Assembly: GCF_026625765.1 (NCBI RefSeq)
Contig: NZ_CP113062.1
Span: forward strand, 2,480,001-2,544,000
Origin: Frigoribacterium sp. SL97
GTDB lineage: Bacteria; Actinomycetota; Actinomycetes; Actinomycetales; Microbacteriaceae
Length of the DNA stretch: 64,000 bases
Reading direction: 5' to 3'
In this document: positions 16,868 through 25,832 of the stretch, in pieces
Position numbering within the stretch: the stretch's first letter is position 1
How the letters are laid out: every line of letters starts with the position of its first letter
Notes under the pieces: model-generated
Seen by the model: the letters and a program-made list of their open reading frames with translations, nothing else
What the model was told of the DNA's origin: nothing
The model's database searches: none
Translations under genes and position numbers: made by a program

Positions 16868-18775
16868 TCACTCTTGGCGGATGGACCGGCGCTCGGCCTC
16901 GACGGCGGCGATCCGCACCTGGATCTCACGCCAGCGTTCGGGTTCGGTCTTCATGTCGGTGCGGAACGACTGCCCGAGCAGTTCGGACTTCTCGCGGATC
17001 AGGTCGCGCTCGACGATCGAGACGACGATGCCGCGACAGTAGGTCGTGATCTCGCGTCCCTCGCGCTCGGGGATGGGGGCGACGGCGAGCTCCTTCGCCA
17101 GGGCGTCGAACGGCGACGGCGTCTGGCCGAGGACGACGTCGAGCCAGTCGGCCGAGTCGAACCGGTCGAGGCTCGCGCCGATCGCGTCGCGGACGACGGC
17201 CAGCGCACCGTTCTCGATGCGTGCCCGTGCCGCGCGCTGCATGAGTTCGAAGCCGACCGTCGCCGGGTGCTGGAGCATCGCCATGAGCGCGTCGCGCTCG
17301 GTGCGGGTCGTCAGGTCGGCCGGCAGCGTCAACAGGCTCGGGCCGGCCGGCTCGTCGGGCACCGGCGGCAGGCTCGTGATCGACTGTCGGCCGTCGGTGG
17401 CGTTCTTGGGCTGCGACCGTTCGAGCGCGTTCTGGGCCGAGGAGGCGCGACCCGCGTCGTCGACGGACCGCGCGACGTCGGCCGGGTCGAGCCCCAGCCA
17501 CCCGGCCAGCGACCGCACGTAGCCCTGGGTCATCGAACGGTCCCGGATGCCCGCCACCACCGGCGAGGCCGCCCGGAGCGCCGACACGCGACCCTCGACC
17601 GTCTCGAGGTCGTGCCCGTCGATGAGCCGGCGGATCATGAACTCGAACATCGGACGCTTGGTCGAGATGAGGCGGCGCACGGCGTCGTCGCCGCGGTTCA
17701 GCCTGAGGTCGCACGGGTCGAGCCCGTCGGGGGCCACGGCAACGAAGGTCTGTGCGGCGAACCGCTGCTCTTCGGCGAACGCGCGCGACGCCGCCTTCTG
17801 GCCCGCCTCGTCGGGGTCGAAGGTGAAGACGACCTCGCCGCCGGTCGAGGTGTCGGCCCCGCTGACGTCGCCGAGCATGGGTCGCAGCACCTTGATGTGG
17901 TCCACGCCGAACGACGTGCCGCAGGTCGCGACGGCCGTCGTGACCCCGGCCAGGTGGCACGCCATCACGTCGGTGTAGCCCTCGACGATGACGACCTGCT
18001 TGCCCTTCGAGATGTCCCGACGGGCCAGGTCGAGCCCGTAGAGCACCTGGGACTTGTGGTAGATCGGCGTCTCGGGGGTGTTGAGGTACTTCGGGCCCTT
18101 GTCGTCCTCGAGCAACCGACGCGCGCCGAACCCGATGGTCGACCCCGTGACGTCGCGGATCGGCCACACCAGCCGCCCGCGGAAGCGGTCGTAGGGGCTG
18201 CGGTCGCCCTGGCTCAGCAACCCCGCGGTGACGAGCTCGTCGTCGCGGTAACCGAGCCCCTTGAGGTGCGACCGCAGGGCGTCGAACGACTTGGGGGCGA
18301 ACCCCACGCCGAACCGCTCGGCCGCGGCCGGGTCGAACCCCCGCTCGCCGAGGAAGCGCCGGGCGGGCTCGGCGTCGGCGGCCGTGAGGTGGTCCACGAA
18401 GAACTCGCGCGCGGCCTCGTTCGCCGAGATCAGACGCGCCCTGTTGCCGTGGTCGCTGGCCTGCCCGCCGTCCTCGTAGTGCAGCTCGAAACCGATGCGC
18501 GCCGCCATGCGTTCGACCGCTTCTTGGAAGGTCGTGTGGTCGGTCTTCATGACGAAGCTGAAGACGTCGCCGTCCTCACCGCAGCCGAAGCAGTGGTACC
18601 GCCCCACCTGGGGCCGCACGTGGAAGCTCGGACTGCGCTCGTCGTGGAACGGGCAGAGCCCCTTGAGCGACCCCACGCCCGCCCCCTTGAGCGTGACGTG
18701 GTCGCCGACGATGTCGGCGATGTTGGTGCGCGACCGGACCTCGTCGATGTCGTTGCGTTTGATCAGGCCGGGCAC
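16868..18775 (-). CDS. dnaG: DNA primase
   Basis: DnaG lays RNA primers at the replication fork. The 635-residue protein has the N-terminal zinc-ribbon with C41, H44, C62 and C65, the basic primase catalytic core, and the TOPRIM domain (VVIVEGYTDVMA then TFDPDEAGQKAA with the DxD-like acidic cluster). A C-terminal helicase-binding region follows. The start is GTG 18775, not the upstream ATG at 18805, because TACAAT stands exactly six bases before it, giving a leaderless message beginning PGLIKRNDIDEVRSR as in relatives. It is separated from dgt by a GGAGGCGCG hairpin. Confidence 0.95.
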   Translation of the reverse strand: MPGLIKRNDIDEVRSRTNIADIVGDHVTLKGAGVGSLKGLCPFHDERSPSFHVRPQVGRYHCFGCGEDGDVFSFVMKTDHTTFQEAVERMAARIGFELHYEDGGQASDHGNRARLISANEAAREFFVDHLTAADAEPARRFLGERGFDPAAAERFGVGFAPKSFDALRSHLKGLGYRDDELVTAGLLSQGDRSPYDRFRGRLVWPIRDVTGSTIGFGARRLLEDDKGPKYLNTPETPIYHKSQVLYGLDLARRDISKGKQVVIVEGYTDVMACHLAGVTTAVATCGTSFGVDHIKVLRPMLGDVSGADTSTGGEVVFTFDPDEAGQKAASRAFAEEQRFAAQTFVAVAPDGLDPCDLRLNRGDDAVRRLISTKRPMFEFMIRRLIDGHDLETVEGRVSALRAASPVVAGIRDRSMTQGYVRSLAGWLGLDPADVARSVDDAGRASSAQNALERSQPKNATDGRQSITSLPPVPDEPAGPSLLTLPADLTTRTERDALMAMLQHPATVGFELMQRAARARIENGALAVVRDAIGASLDRFDSADWLDVVLGQTPSPFDALAKELAVAPIPEREGREITTYCRGIVVSIVERDLIREKSELLGQSFRTDMKTEPERWREIQVRIAAVEAERRSIRQE

Positions 18776-18781
18776 GTGTCG

Positions 18782-18787
18782 ATTGTA
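18782..18787 (-). promoter_or_regulatory. -10 box for leaderless dnaG
   Basis: TACAAT on the minus strand, close to the ideal TATAAT, is followed by six bases and the GTG of dnaG. No convincing -35 TTGACA is present. Confidence 0.6.
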
Positions 18788-18834
18788 GGTCGAGCCACCG
18801 ACCACGCCGACCCGGGAGGTCGGCCGCGGGAGGA

Positions 18835-18876
18835 CGAGGAGGCGCGGTGCAGCCGGTCGGGACCCGCGCCTCCTCG
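18835..18876. terminator. Hairpin between dgt and dnaG from an inverted GGAGGCGCG pair
   Basis: CGAGGAGGCGCGG (18835-18847) pairs with CCGCGCCTCCTCG (18864-18876) around a 16-base loop. It closes the dgt transcript on the minus strand. No T-run follows, so termination efficiency is uncertain. Confidence 0.6.
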
Positions 18877-18887
18877 GCGACCCGCCG

Positions 18888-20159
18888 TCAGCGGCCGGCG
18901 GTGAGCCGGTCGTGCCACGCCATGGCGCTCTGGTCGGTCAGCGAGGCGACCTGGTCGACGACGACCCGGCGCCTCGCGGCGTCGTCGTCCGCCGAGGCCC
19001 AGTCGGCGGCGAAGCCACGGTCGAGTTCTGACGGGCCCGCCTGCCACAGGGCGTCGGCGAGGCTCGTCAGGACCTCGCGCTGGCGCAGGTAGATGGGCTG
19101 CCGGTTGTCCCGCGTCATGACGAAGGCCGCGACGATGCCCTTGAGCACGGCGATCTCGCCGATCACGTCCGGGGCGACGACCACCGACGCGCCGAAGCGC
19201 ATCAGGGCGTCACCGGGATAGGACTCACGCGTCGCCTGGGTGGCCGAACCGGCGAAGCGCCCGATCAGCTGGCTCGTGAGGTTCTTGAGACGGGCCTGCG
19301 CGAACCGGCTGCCGTCGTACGACTCGAGCCAGAACGGCAGCGCCTGCAACCGGTCGAAGGCCTCGGTCAACTCGTCGCGACTGAGCTCTCCGCCGACCCA
19401 CTCGTGCATGGCCGTCACGAGCGAGTCGTGGTCGACCCGCGCCCCGAGGGCGGCGACGTCGACGTAGCCGTTGACCACGGCGTCCTCGAAGTCGTGGACC
19501 GAGTACGCGATGTCGTCGCTGAGGTCCATGACCTGGGCCTCGACGCACCGCCGTCGACGCGGGGCACCCCGACGCAGCCACTCGAACGCGGCCGTGTCGT
19601 CGTCGTAGAAACCGAACTTCATGCGACCGCCCGGGTCGGGGATGCCCTGGGCCGCGGGCCACGGGTACTTGCAGCTCGCGTCGAGGCTGGCACGGGTGAG
19701 GTTCAGCCCGAAGCTGCGTCCCGTCGCGTCGATGACCTTCGGCTCGATGCGGGTCAGCAGACGCAGGGTCTGCGCGTTGCCCTCGAAGCCGCCGATGTCG
19801 GTCGACCAGTCGTTCAGCGCCCGCTCGCCGTTGTGCCCGAACGGCGGGTGGCCGAGGTCGTGCGCGAGGCAGGCCGTGTCGACGACGTCGGGGTCGAGGC
19901 CGAGGCTCGTGGCGAGCTCGCGACCGACCTGCGCCACCTCGAGCGAGTGCGTCAGCCGGTTGCGGGCGAAGTCGAGGCCGGCCGTGGGGCTCAGCACCTG
20001 CGTCTTGGCCGCCAGGCGCCGGAGCGCGCTGGAGTGCAGCAACCGGGCCCGGTCGCGGGCGAAGTCGCTGCGCCGGTTGGAGTGCTGCTCGGGCGCCCAG
20101 CGCTCGGAGTCGGCGGGGTCGTACCCGGGGGTGGCGCTCGGCAGGGCTTCGGTGGACAC
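18888..20159 (-). CDS. dgt: Deoxyguanosinetriphosphate triphosphohydrolase-like protein (HD domain)
   Basis: The 423-residue protein hydrolyses dNTPs, releasing triphosphate. The metal-binding HD set is present: H71 in RNRLTHSLEV, H100-D101 in LAHDLGHPPFGHNGE, and the later D in VMDLSDDIAYSVHD. The length matches the short actinobacterial type 2 dGTPase family. The start is GTG 20159 after GAGAGG. The gene follows dusB by 45 bases and precedes dnaG, the usual actinobacterial order. The exact dNTP preference cannot be read from sequence. Confidence 0.93.
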   Translation of the reverse strand: MSTEALPSATPGYDPADSERWAPEQHSNRRSDFARDRARLLHSSALRRLAAKTQVLSPTAGLDFARNRLTHSLEVAQVGRELATSLGLDPDVVDTACLAHDLGHPPFGHNGERALNDWSTDIGGFEGNAQTLRLLTRIEPKVIDATGRSFGLNLTRASLDASCKYPWPAAQGIPDPGGRMKFGFYDDDTAAFEWLRRGAPRRRRCVEAQVMDLSDDIAYSVHDFEDAVVNGYVDVAALGARVDHDSLVTAMHEWVGGELSRDELTEAFDRLQALPFWLESYDGSRFAQARLKNLTSQLIGRFAGSATQATRESYPGDALMRFGASVVVAPDVIGEIAVLKGIVAAFVMTRDNRQPIYLRQREVLTSLADALWQAGPSELDRGFAADWASADDDAARRRVVVDQVASLTDQSAMAWHDRLTAGR

Positions 20160-20204
20160 CGGGGCCTCTCGGTCGGGACGGGAAGGGATCTCGGGAGGGG
20201 GTGC

Positions 20205-21362
20205 CTAGCCGCCGCTGTGGTGCAGCTCGGCCGCGGCGAGCTCGGCCTTGAAGGCCTCGTCGAGCTCGCGGCTCTCGAGCCACCGGTCGGGCAGGGCGGG
20301 CCGCTTCGGGCTGCCCGCACGGCCACGCGGCCCCTCGGCCGCCTCGCCGGGGTACTGCTCGTACGGGTCCATCGTGGCGAGCAGGTCGTCGATCTGCTGC
20401 AACGAGTCGGCCAGGGCGAGAGCCGCCCGGACCTCACCGCCCACGGGGTAGCCCTTGAAGTACCACGCGACGTGCTTGCGCATGTCACGGCAGGCGCGGC
20501 CCTCATCGCCCGACCAGAACTCGACCATGAGTTCGGCGTGGCGCCGGAAGGCCCGTCCCACCTCGCCGAGCGTCGGCTCGGCCTTGAGATCCTCGCCGCG
20601 GAAGGCCGCGGCGAGGTCGCCGAACAGCCACGGCCGACCGAGGCAGCCGCGACCCACGACGACGCCGTCACACCCGGTCTCGTCGACCATGCGCAGGGCG
20701 TCGGCCGCCGACCAGATGTCGCCGTTGCCGAGGACCGGCACGTCGGTCACGGTCTGCTTCAGGGTGGCGATGGCGGACCAGTCGGCGGTGCCCGAGTAGA
20801 AATCGGCAGCCGTGCGGGCGTGCAGCGCGATGCTCGCGACGCCGGCCCCCTGGGCGGCTCGACCGGCCTCGAGATAGGTGAGGTGGTCGTCGTCGATGCC
20901 CTTGCGCATCTTGACGGTCAGCGGGATGTCGCCGGCGGCCTTGACGGCACCCTCGACGATCTCGCGGAAGAGGCCGATCTTCCAGGGGAGGGCCGAGCCG
21001 CCGCCCTTGCGCGTGACCTTGGGCACCGGGCAGCCGAAGTTGAGGTCGATGTGGTCGGCACGGTCCTCGGCGACGAGCATGGTGACCGCCTCGGCCACCG
21101 TGTTCGGCTCGACGCCGTAGAGCTGGATGCTGCGCGGCGTCTCGGACTCGTGGTGCTGGATGAGGCGCATCGACTCGGGCGTGCGCTCGACCAGCGCCCG
21201 ACTCGTGATCATCTCGCTCACGTAGAGGCCGGCGCCGTACTCGCGACAGAGGCGGCGGTACGCCGTGTTGGTGATTCCGGCCATGGGGGCGAGCACGACG
21301 GGCGAGGCCACGTCGATCGGTCCGATCGAGAGGCCGCGCGAGGGCAGGGTGGTGGTGGACAT
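20205..21362 (-). CDS. dusB: tRNA-dihydrouridine synthase
   Basis: The 385-residue FMN enzyme reduces specific uridines in tRNA D-loops. The TIM-barrel flavin motif APMAGITNTAYR is at 25-36. The catalytic cysteine is C111 in NFGCPVPKV, and the substrate-base segment is LTVKMRKG. The phosphate-binding VLGNGDIWSA and GVVVGRGCLGRPW segments follow. Start ATG 21362 lies back to back with the ybaK-like gene over 15 bases, so the two promoters overlap around the palindrome ATCGT-T-ACGAT (21361-21371). It is likely co-transcribed with dgt. Confidence 0.94.
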   Translation of the reverse strand: MSTTTLPSRGLSIGPIDVASPVVLAPMAGITNTAYRRLCREYGAGLYVSEMITSRALVERTPESMRLIQHHESETPRSIQLYGVEPNTVAEAVTMLVAEDRADHIDLNFGCPVPKVTRKGGGSALPWKIGLFREIVEGAVKAAGDIPLTVKMRKGIDDDHLTYLEAGRAAQGAGVASIALHARTAADFYSGTADWSAIATLKQTVTDVPVLGNGDIWSAADALRMVDETGCDGVVVGRGCLGRPWLFGDLAAAFRGEDLKAEPTLGEVGRAFRRHAELMVEFWSGDEGRACRDMRKHVAWYFKGYPVGGEVRAALALADSLQQIDDLLATMDPYEQYPGEAAEGPRGRAGSPKRPALPDRWLESRELDEAFKAELAAAELHHSGG

Positions 21363-21365
21363 CGT

Positions 21366-21371
21366 TACGAT
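21366..21371 (+). promoter_or_regulatory. -10 box for the leaderless ybaK-like gene
   Basis: TACGAT then six bases then ATG. The box lies inside the 11-base palindrome shared with the dusB start on the other strand. Confidence 0.5.
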
Positions 21372-21377
21372 TCTCCC

Positions 21378-21902
21378 ATGAGCGACGGCGGGCTGACGAG
21401 TGGTGTGGACGACGCGGACGTCGGGGGCGACCAGGGTCGACCCGACGGCACGGACCGGGTGCGGGAAGACGCCGCTGCGCGCGGTCTCGCAATCGAGATC
21501 GTCGCGCGCCCCGCGGCCGACTCGCTCGAGGCCGCTGCTGCTCTGCTCGGGCTGCAACCGTCCGACATCGTGAAGAGCCTGGTGGTCAAGCGACACGACG
21601 GCTCGTTCCTGTTCGCGCTCGTGCCGGGCGACCGACAGATCTCGTGGGCGAAGCTCCGAGCCGTCGTGGGCGTCAACAAGCTGTCGATGCCGAGCGCCGA
21701 CGTCGCCCTCGAGGTCACCGGATACGAGCGGGGCACCATCACCCCCCTGGGCAGCTCGACCGCGTGGCCCGTGGTCGCGGACTCCCGAATCGTGGGGAGG
21801 CGCGTCGCCCTGGGTGCCGGAGCCCACGGCTTCAGCGCCTTCGTCGAGGCCGACGACCTCGTCGCCGCGTACGACGCGACCGTGGCCGACGTCAGCGACT
21901 GA
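21378..21902 (+). CDS. YbaK/EbsC-type aminoacyl-tRNA deacylase
   Basis: The 174-residue protein carries an extra acidic N-terminus of about 35 residues, then the compact YbaK domain: ADSLEAAAALLGLQPSDIVK, SLVVKRHDGSFLFALVPGD and ISWAKLRAVVGVNKLSMPSA. A GERGxITPLG-like loop (YERGTITPLGSS) and a final GAGAHGFSAFVEADDL follow. Such proteins clear mischarged tRNA, for example Cys-tRNA-Pro or Ala-tRNA-Pro, in trans. The conserved lysine of the catalytic pocket is probably that in DIVKSLVVK. Its last 11 bases overlap the small minus-strand gene at 21892-22089. Confidence 0.86.
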   Translation: MSDGGLTSGVDDADVGGDQGRPDGTDRVREDAAARGLAIEIVARPAADSLEAAAALLGLQPSDIVKSLVVKRHDGSFLFALVPGDRQISWAKLRAVVGVNKLSMPSADVALEVTGYERGTITPLGSSTAWPVVADSRIVGRRVALGAGAHGFSAFVEADDLVAAYDATVADVSD

Positions 21903-22089
21903 CGCCGCGCCTCCCGGGCTCGGCGGCCGGGGACCCGACCGCGGACGTGCCCTCGGCGACCGGGGGGACGACCAGACAGGAGTCCCCCTCACAGGCGACG
22001 GCGTCCGGTGCACCGAGCATGGTCAACGGCGCGGACGGCGTCGCGAGCCCGGCCCCCGACCCGGCCCCGGCCTCGCGGGAATCGCTCAT
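21892..22089 (-). CDS. Small conserved-looking protein coupled to the FrnE-like gene
   Basis: The 65-residue ORF begins at ATG 22089, overlapping the stop of the DsbA-family gene as ATGA, which argues for translational coupling. The middle reads PSAPLTMLGAPDAVACEGDSC followed by LVVPP; the ends are low-complexity Ser/Gly/Ala/Pro. The C-x5-C pair next to a thioredoxin-fold gene suggests a redox or metal role, but this is inference. I believe similar short proteins occur beside FrnE-like genes in Microbacteriaceae, but cannot verify it here. Its final 11 bases overlap the plus-strand ybaK-like gene. Confidence 0.62.
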   Translation of the reverse strand: MSDSREAGAGSGAGLATPSAPLTMLGAPDAVACEGDSCLVVPPVAEGTSAVGSPAAEPGRRGVSR

Positions 22090-22754
22090 CGGGCCACCTC
22101 GGAGGCGACCTGCTCGAGGGCCTGGACGAACGTCTCGGGAGCCTGGGCGCCCGAGATGCCGTACTTGCCGTCGAGGACGAAGAACGGGACGCCGGTGATG
22201 CCGAAGGCCTGCGCCTGGGCCTGGTCGGACCGCACGTCGTCGAGGTGACGCCCGGTCTCGAGAGCTTCGCGCGCCTCCTGCTCGTCGAGGCCGACCTCGG
22301 CGGCCAACGTGACGAGATCGTCGACGCGGCCCACGTGGCGGCCCTCCTCGAAGTAGGCGTGGAGGAGGCGTTCCTTCATCTCGGCCTGACGCCCGTTCGC
22401 CTTGGCGAAGTGGAGCAGCTCGTGCGCCTTGACCGTGTTGGTGTGCTGCAGGTGCTCGAAGTCGTAGGCGAGGCCGACCTCGGACGCGATGCCGGCGACG
22501 GTGTCGAGCATGCCGCGGACCTGGTCGGCGGGCATGCCCTTGTGCTTCGAGAGGAAGTCGACCTCGTCGCCCTCGAAGTCGACCGGGGTGTCGGGCGAGA
22601 GCTCGAACGAGTGGTACTCGACCTCGACGGAGCCGTCGAAACGTCGCACGGCCTCCTCGAACTTGCGCTTGCCGATGAAACACCACGGGCAGGCGATGTC
22701 GGACCAGATGTCGACCTTGACGGTCGCGGACGGGGTGGCTGGGTCTGCGGTCAC
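22086..22754 (-). CDS. DsbA-family oxidoreductase, FrnE-like
   Basis: The 222-residue protein has a thioredoxin fold with active-site C22-P-W-C25 at the end of strand 1 (VDIWSDIACPWCFIGKRKFE) and the cis-proline loop GITGVPFFVLDG near 185. The all-alpha insertion between them is as in FrnE and 2-hydroxychromene-2-carboxylate isomerase relatives. No signal peptide is present, so it acts in the cytosol, probably as a disulfide isomerase or glutathione/mycothiol-linked reductase. The start GTG 22754 overlaps the upstream stop as GTGA. The 65-codon gene follows with an ATGA overlap. Confidence 0.9.
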   Translation of the reverse strand: MTADPATPSATVKVDIWSDIACPWCFIGKRKFEEAVRRFDGSVEVEYHSFELSPDTPVDFEGDEVDFLSKHKGMPADQVRGMLDTVAGIASEVGLAYDFEHLQHTNTVKAHELLHFAKANGRQAEMKERLLHAYFEEGRHVGRVDDLVTLAAEVGLDEQEAREALETGRHLDDVRSDQAQAQAFGITGVPFFVLDGKYGISGAQAPETFVQALEQVASEVAR

Positions 22755-23791
22755 GGCAGGCCCAACCCTCGGCCGTGCCCCGCCATTCCCCGCGCCGTCC
22801 CTCCGCCCCCCTCAGGCGCCCCCTCCGGCTCCTCCCCTGTCGGCAACTCCTGCCTTGTGCGCTGCCCGAGTACGGCGAGCCGCCAGTTCCTGCGGCCTCG
22901 GGGGCCGAGCACCCGGGGCGTGCAGGAGTTGCCGACACGTGACCTGGGCGTGGGGCCACCCGCCGTGGCCACCAGGGCGTCGATCGCGGCCGAGGTGCGA
23001 GCCCACAGGTCACGCACCATGATCGTCCCCGCGCGGAACGGGACGAGCCCGTCCAGAGCGATGTCGGCGTCCTTGAGGCGGTCCTGGTCGAACCGCCTCT
23101 CGTGGTGCTCGCGACCGTCGGTCTCGAGACCGACGATGCCGTCGACGAGCATGTCGAGGACCTTGCCCGTGGTGCCGACGGGCACCTGCCGCACGACGTG
23201 GTGCCCGGCCAACCGGAGCCGCGTCCCGGCCGCCGACTCGAGGATGCTCTGTGCTCCCCCGTCGCTCCAGGCCACCAGGCCCACGGCATCGGCACGCTTC
23301 CGGGCGAGGACCTCGGCGGCGTCCTCGTCGTCGCCGACGAGGCCCATGCTGCGGGCCCAGTCGACCAGGATCACCGCGTCCTCGAGCGATGCCGCCTCGA
23401 CGACCGCGCGGGCGAGGGCGTCACGTGGGTCCACCATCCAGGTCGAGCCGCGGGCTCCCAGAGCGACGGGGTCCCAGACCACCCGGACGCCCCGTCGACG
23501 TCGGAGGCGGGAGGCGGTCTCGGGTACCGAGACCGTGATCCGCGGGCGTCGCCACGACCAGGCGCCGAGTTGGTGCAGGGCAGCTGCCCCGATGAGCCGG
23601 CCACCCACGGCGACGGCGACGAACCTCGGGTCGCGGGGCGGCCACGTCGAGTACCAGCCACGTCGGGGACGACGGACCGTGCGGGCGCGCACGGCGACGG
23701 TCAGGTGGCGGTCCGTGGCACCCAGCGCGACCAGGTCACGCTTGTGCAGCAGGCCACCGGCATCGGAGACGAGTTCGGCGATCGTGGTCAT
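22751..23791 (-). CDS. AbiEi-antitoxin-like N-terminal domain protein with DUF559 nuclease-like domain; C-terminus made from a repeat
   Basis: The 346-residue protein begins with a winged-helix, MTTIAELVSDAGGLLHKRDL, as in AbiEi-type proteins, followed by a middle domain. A DUF559/Vsr-like PD-(D/E)xK region comes next (LDMLVDGIVGLETDGREHH and DQDRLKDADIALDG). These are widespread in actinobacteria as single genes with no clear toxin partner, and none is visible here. From about residue 285 the chain is encoded by the inverted repeat at 22839-22936, giving VGNSC from the right arm and RQELPT from the left arm, then about 30 low-complexity residues. The original stop was probably lost when the repeat arrived. 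Confidence 0.8.
   Translation of the reverse strand: MTTIAELVSDAGGLLHKRDLVALGATDRHLTVAVRARTVRRPRRGWYSTWPPRDPRFVAVAVGGRLIGAAALHQLGAWSWRRPRITVSVPETASRLRRRRGVRVVWDPVALGARGSTWMVDPRDALARAVVEAASLEDAVILVDWARSMGLVGDDEDAAEVLARKRADAVGLVAWSDGGAQSILESAAGTRLRLAGHHVVRQVPVGTTGKVLDMLVDGIVGLETDGREHHERRFDQDRLKDADIALDGLVPFRAGTIMVRDLWARTSAAIDALVATAGGPTPRSRVGNSCTPRVLGPRGRRNWRLAVLGQRTRQELPTGEEPEGAPEGGGGTARGMAGHGRGLGLP
22839..22936. repeat. Long inverted repeat, GGCAACTCCTGCC family, copy 2 (inside a coding region)
   Basis: GTCGGCAACTCCTGCC begins at 22839 and TGCAGGAGTTGCCGAC ends at 22936, with about 65 unrelated bases between. It is the only copy lying within a gene and it encodes part of the DUF559 protein C-terminus. 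Confidence 0.82.
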
Positions 23792-23909
23792 GCCGACAGC
23801 GTGCCGAGCGGTGCCCCTCTCCCGGGGCGGCCGAGGGCGGCTTGGGGACGGTGGCCGCGCGTGGCTCCCCTGGGGCCGAGACCTCGTCGCGGGGACTGCG
23901 ACTCGGGCG

Positions 23910-23994
23910 ACGGCAACTCCTGCCCCGTGCCTCGTGGGCCCGCGACACGCCACGTGGGCGGCGCGGGTCGCGGCACGAGGCAGGAGTTGCCGAC
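23910..23994. repeat. Long inverted repeat, GGCAACTCCTGCC family, copy 3
   Basis: The arms extend beyond the core: CGGCAACTCCTGCC with CCGTGCC on the inside, matched by GGCACG then AGGCAGGAGTTGCCG. The interior contains GCGACACGCCACGTGGGCGG, which is shared almost unchanged with copy 4, so the two are recent duplicates or have been homogenised. Confidence 0.82.
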
Positions 23995-24090
23995 GCATCG
24001 CCCCACGAACGGACCGGGCGCGGAGGCGCAGGGCGGCACGGGTCGACGCGACCGGGCGCGGGGCGGCACGAGGGTGCGCGGAGTCCCCGG

Positions 24091-24201
24091 GCGATCGGCC
24101 GAGCACGGCGGGGCACGGAGGTAAAGGGCAATCGGCTGAGCACGACGGAGCGCGGAAGTGCACGGCGATCGGTTGAGCGCGAGGGGGTGCGGAGGCGCTG
24201 G
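24091..24201. repeat. Three tandem copies of a 37-base unit
   Basis: Units at 24091-24127, 24128-24164 and 24165-24201 align without gaps. Each begins GCGATCGG or GCAATCGG, then YYGAGC. They lie between inverted repeats 3 and 4 and have diverged, so the array is not new. No gene is supportable in 23792-24368; that stretch consists of copies 3 and 4, this array and the glyS terminator. Confidence 0.7.
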
Positions 24202-24204
24202 GCG

Positions 24205-24290
24205 GTCGGCAACTCCTGCCCCGTGCCTCGTGGATCAGCGACACGCCACGTGGGCGGCGCGGGTCGCGGCGGGAGGCAGGAGTTGCCGAC
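24205..24290. repeat. Long inverted repeat, GGCAACTCCTGCC family, copy 4
   Basis: GTCGGCAACTCCTGCC begins at 24205 and GGCAGGAGTTGCCGAC ends at 24290. The interior is nearly the same as in copy 3. Confidence 0.85.
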
Positions 24291-24296
24291 GACAGA

Positions 24297-24335
24297 CGGG
24301 CCCCCGTCGTGCAACGCGTGCACGACGGGGGCCCG
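24297..24335 (-). terminator. Terminator of glyS
   Basis: A perfect 17-base-pair stem (CGGGCCCCCGTCGTGCA and its complement) with a five-base loop lies 34 bases past the glyS stop. It has no T-run, as is common in actinobacteria. Confidence 0.8.
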
Positions 24336-24368
24336 TCGCGGAGGGGCGGGCGCGAGGCGCCCCGGCGG

Positions 24369-25754
<1,386 letters not shown>

Positions 25755-25815
25755 GTGTGATGCTCCGATGAGTTGAGGCCCGAGCTGGGTGCCCGGTCGG
25801 TCGAGGTACCCGGCA

Positions 25816-25821
25816 ACTCTA
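25816..25821 (-). promoter_or_regulatory. -10 box of glyS
   Basis: TAGAGT on the minus strand, 62 bases before the GTG. The -35 region is not clear. Confidence 0.4.
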
Positions 25822-25832
25822 CCGGCGGTGCG

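Noticed and set aside
20178..20230. rho-independent terminator after dusB
   Set aside because: No stable hairpin with a T-run could be found between dusB and dgt; they are probably co-transcribed.
22751..23791. Complete AbiE-type toxin-antitoxin system
   Set aside because: Only an antitoxin-like N-terminal domain is present; no AbiEii nucleotidyltransferase toxin gene is adjacent.
22839..24290. Insertion sequence or transposon
   Set aside because: Inverted repeats are present but there is no transposase ORF between or beside them, and I see no clear target duplication.
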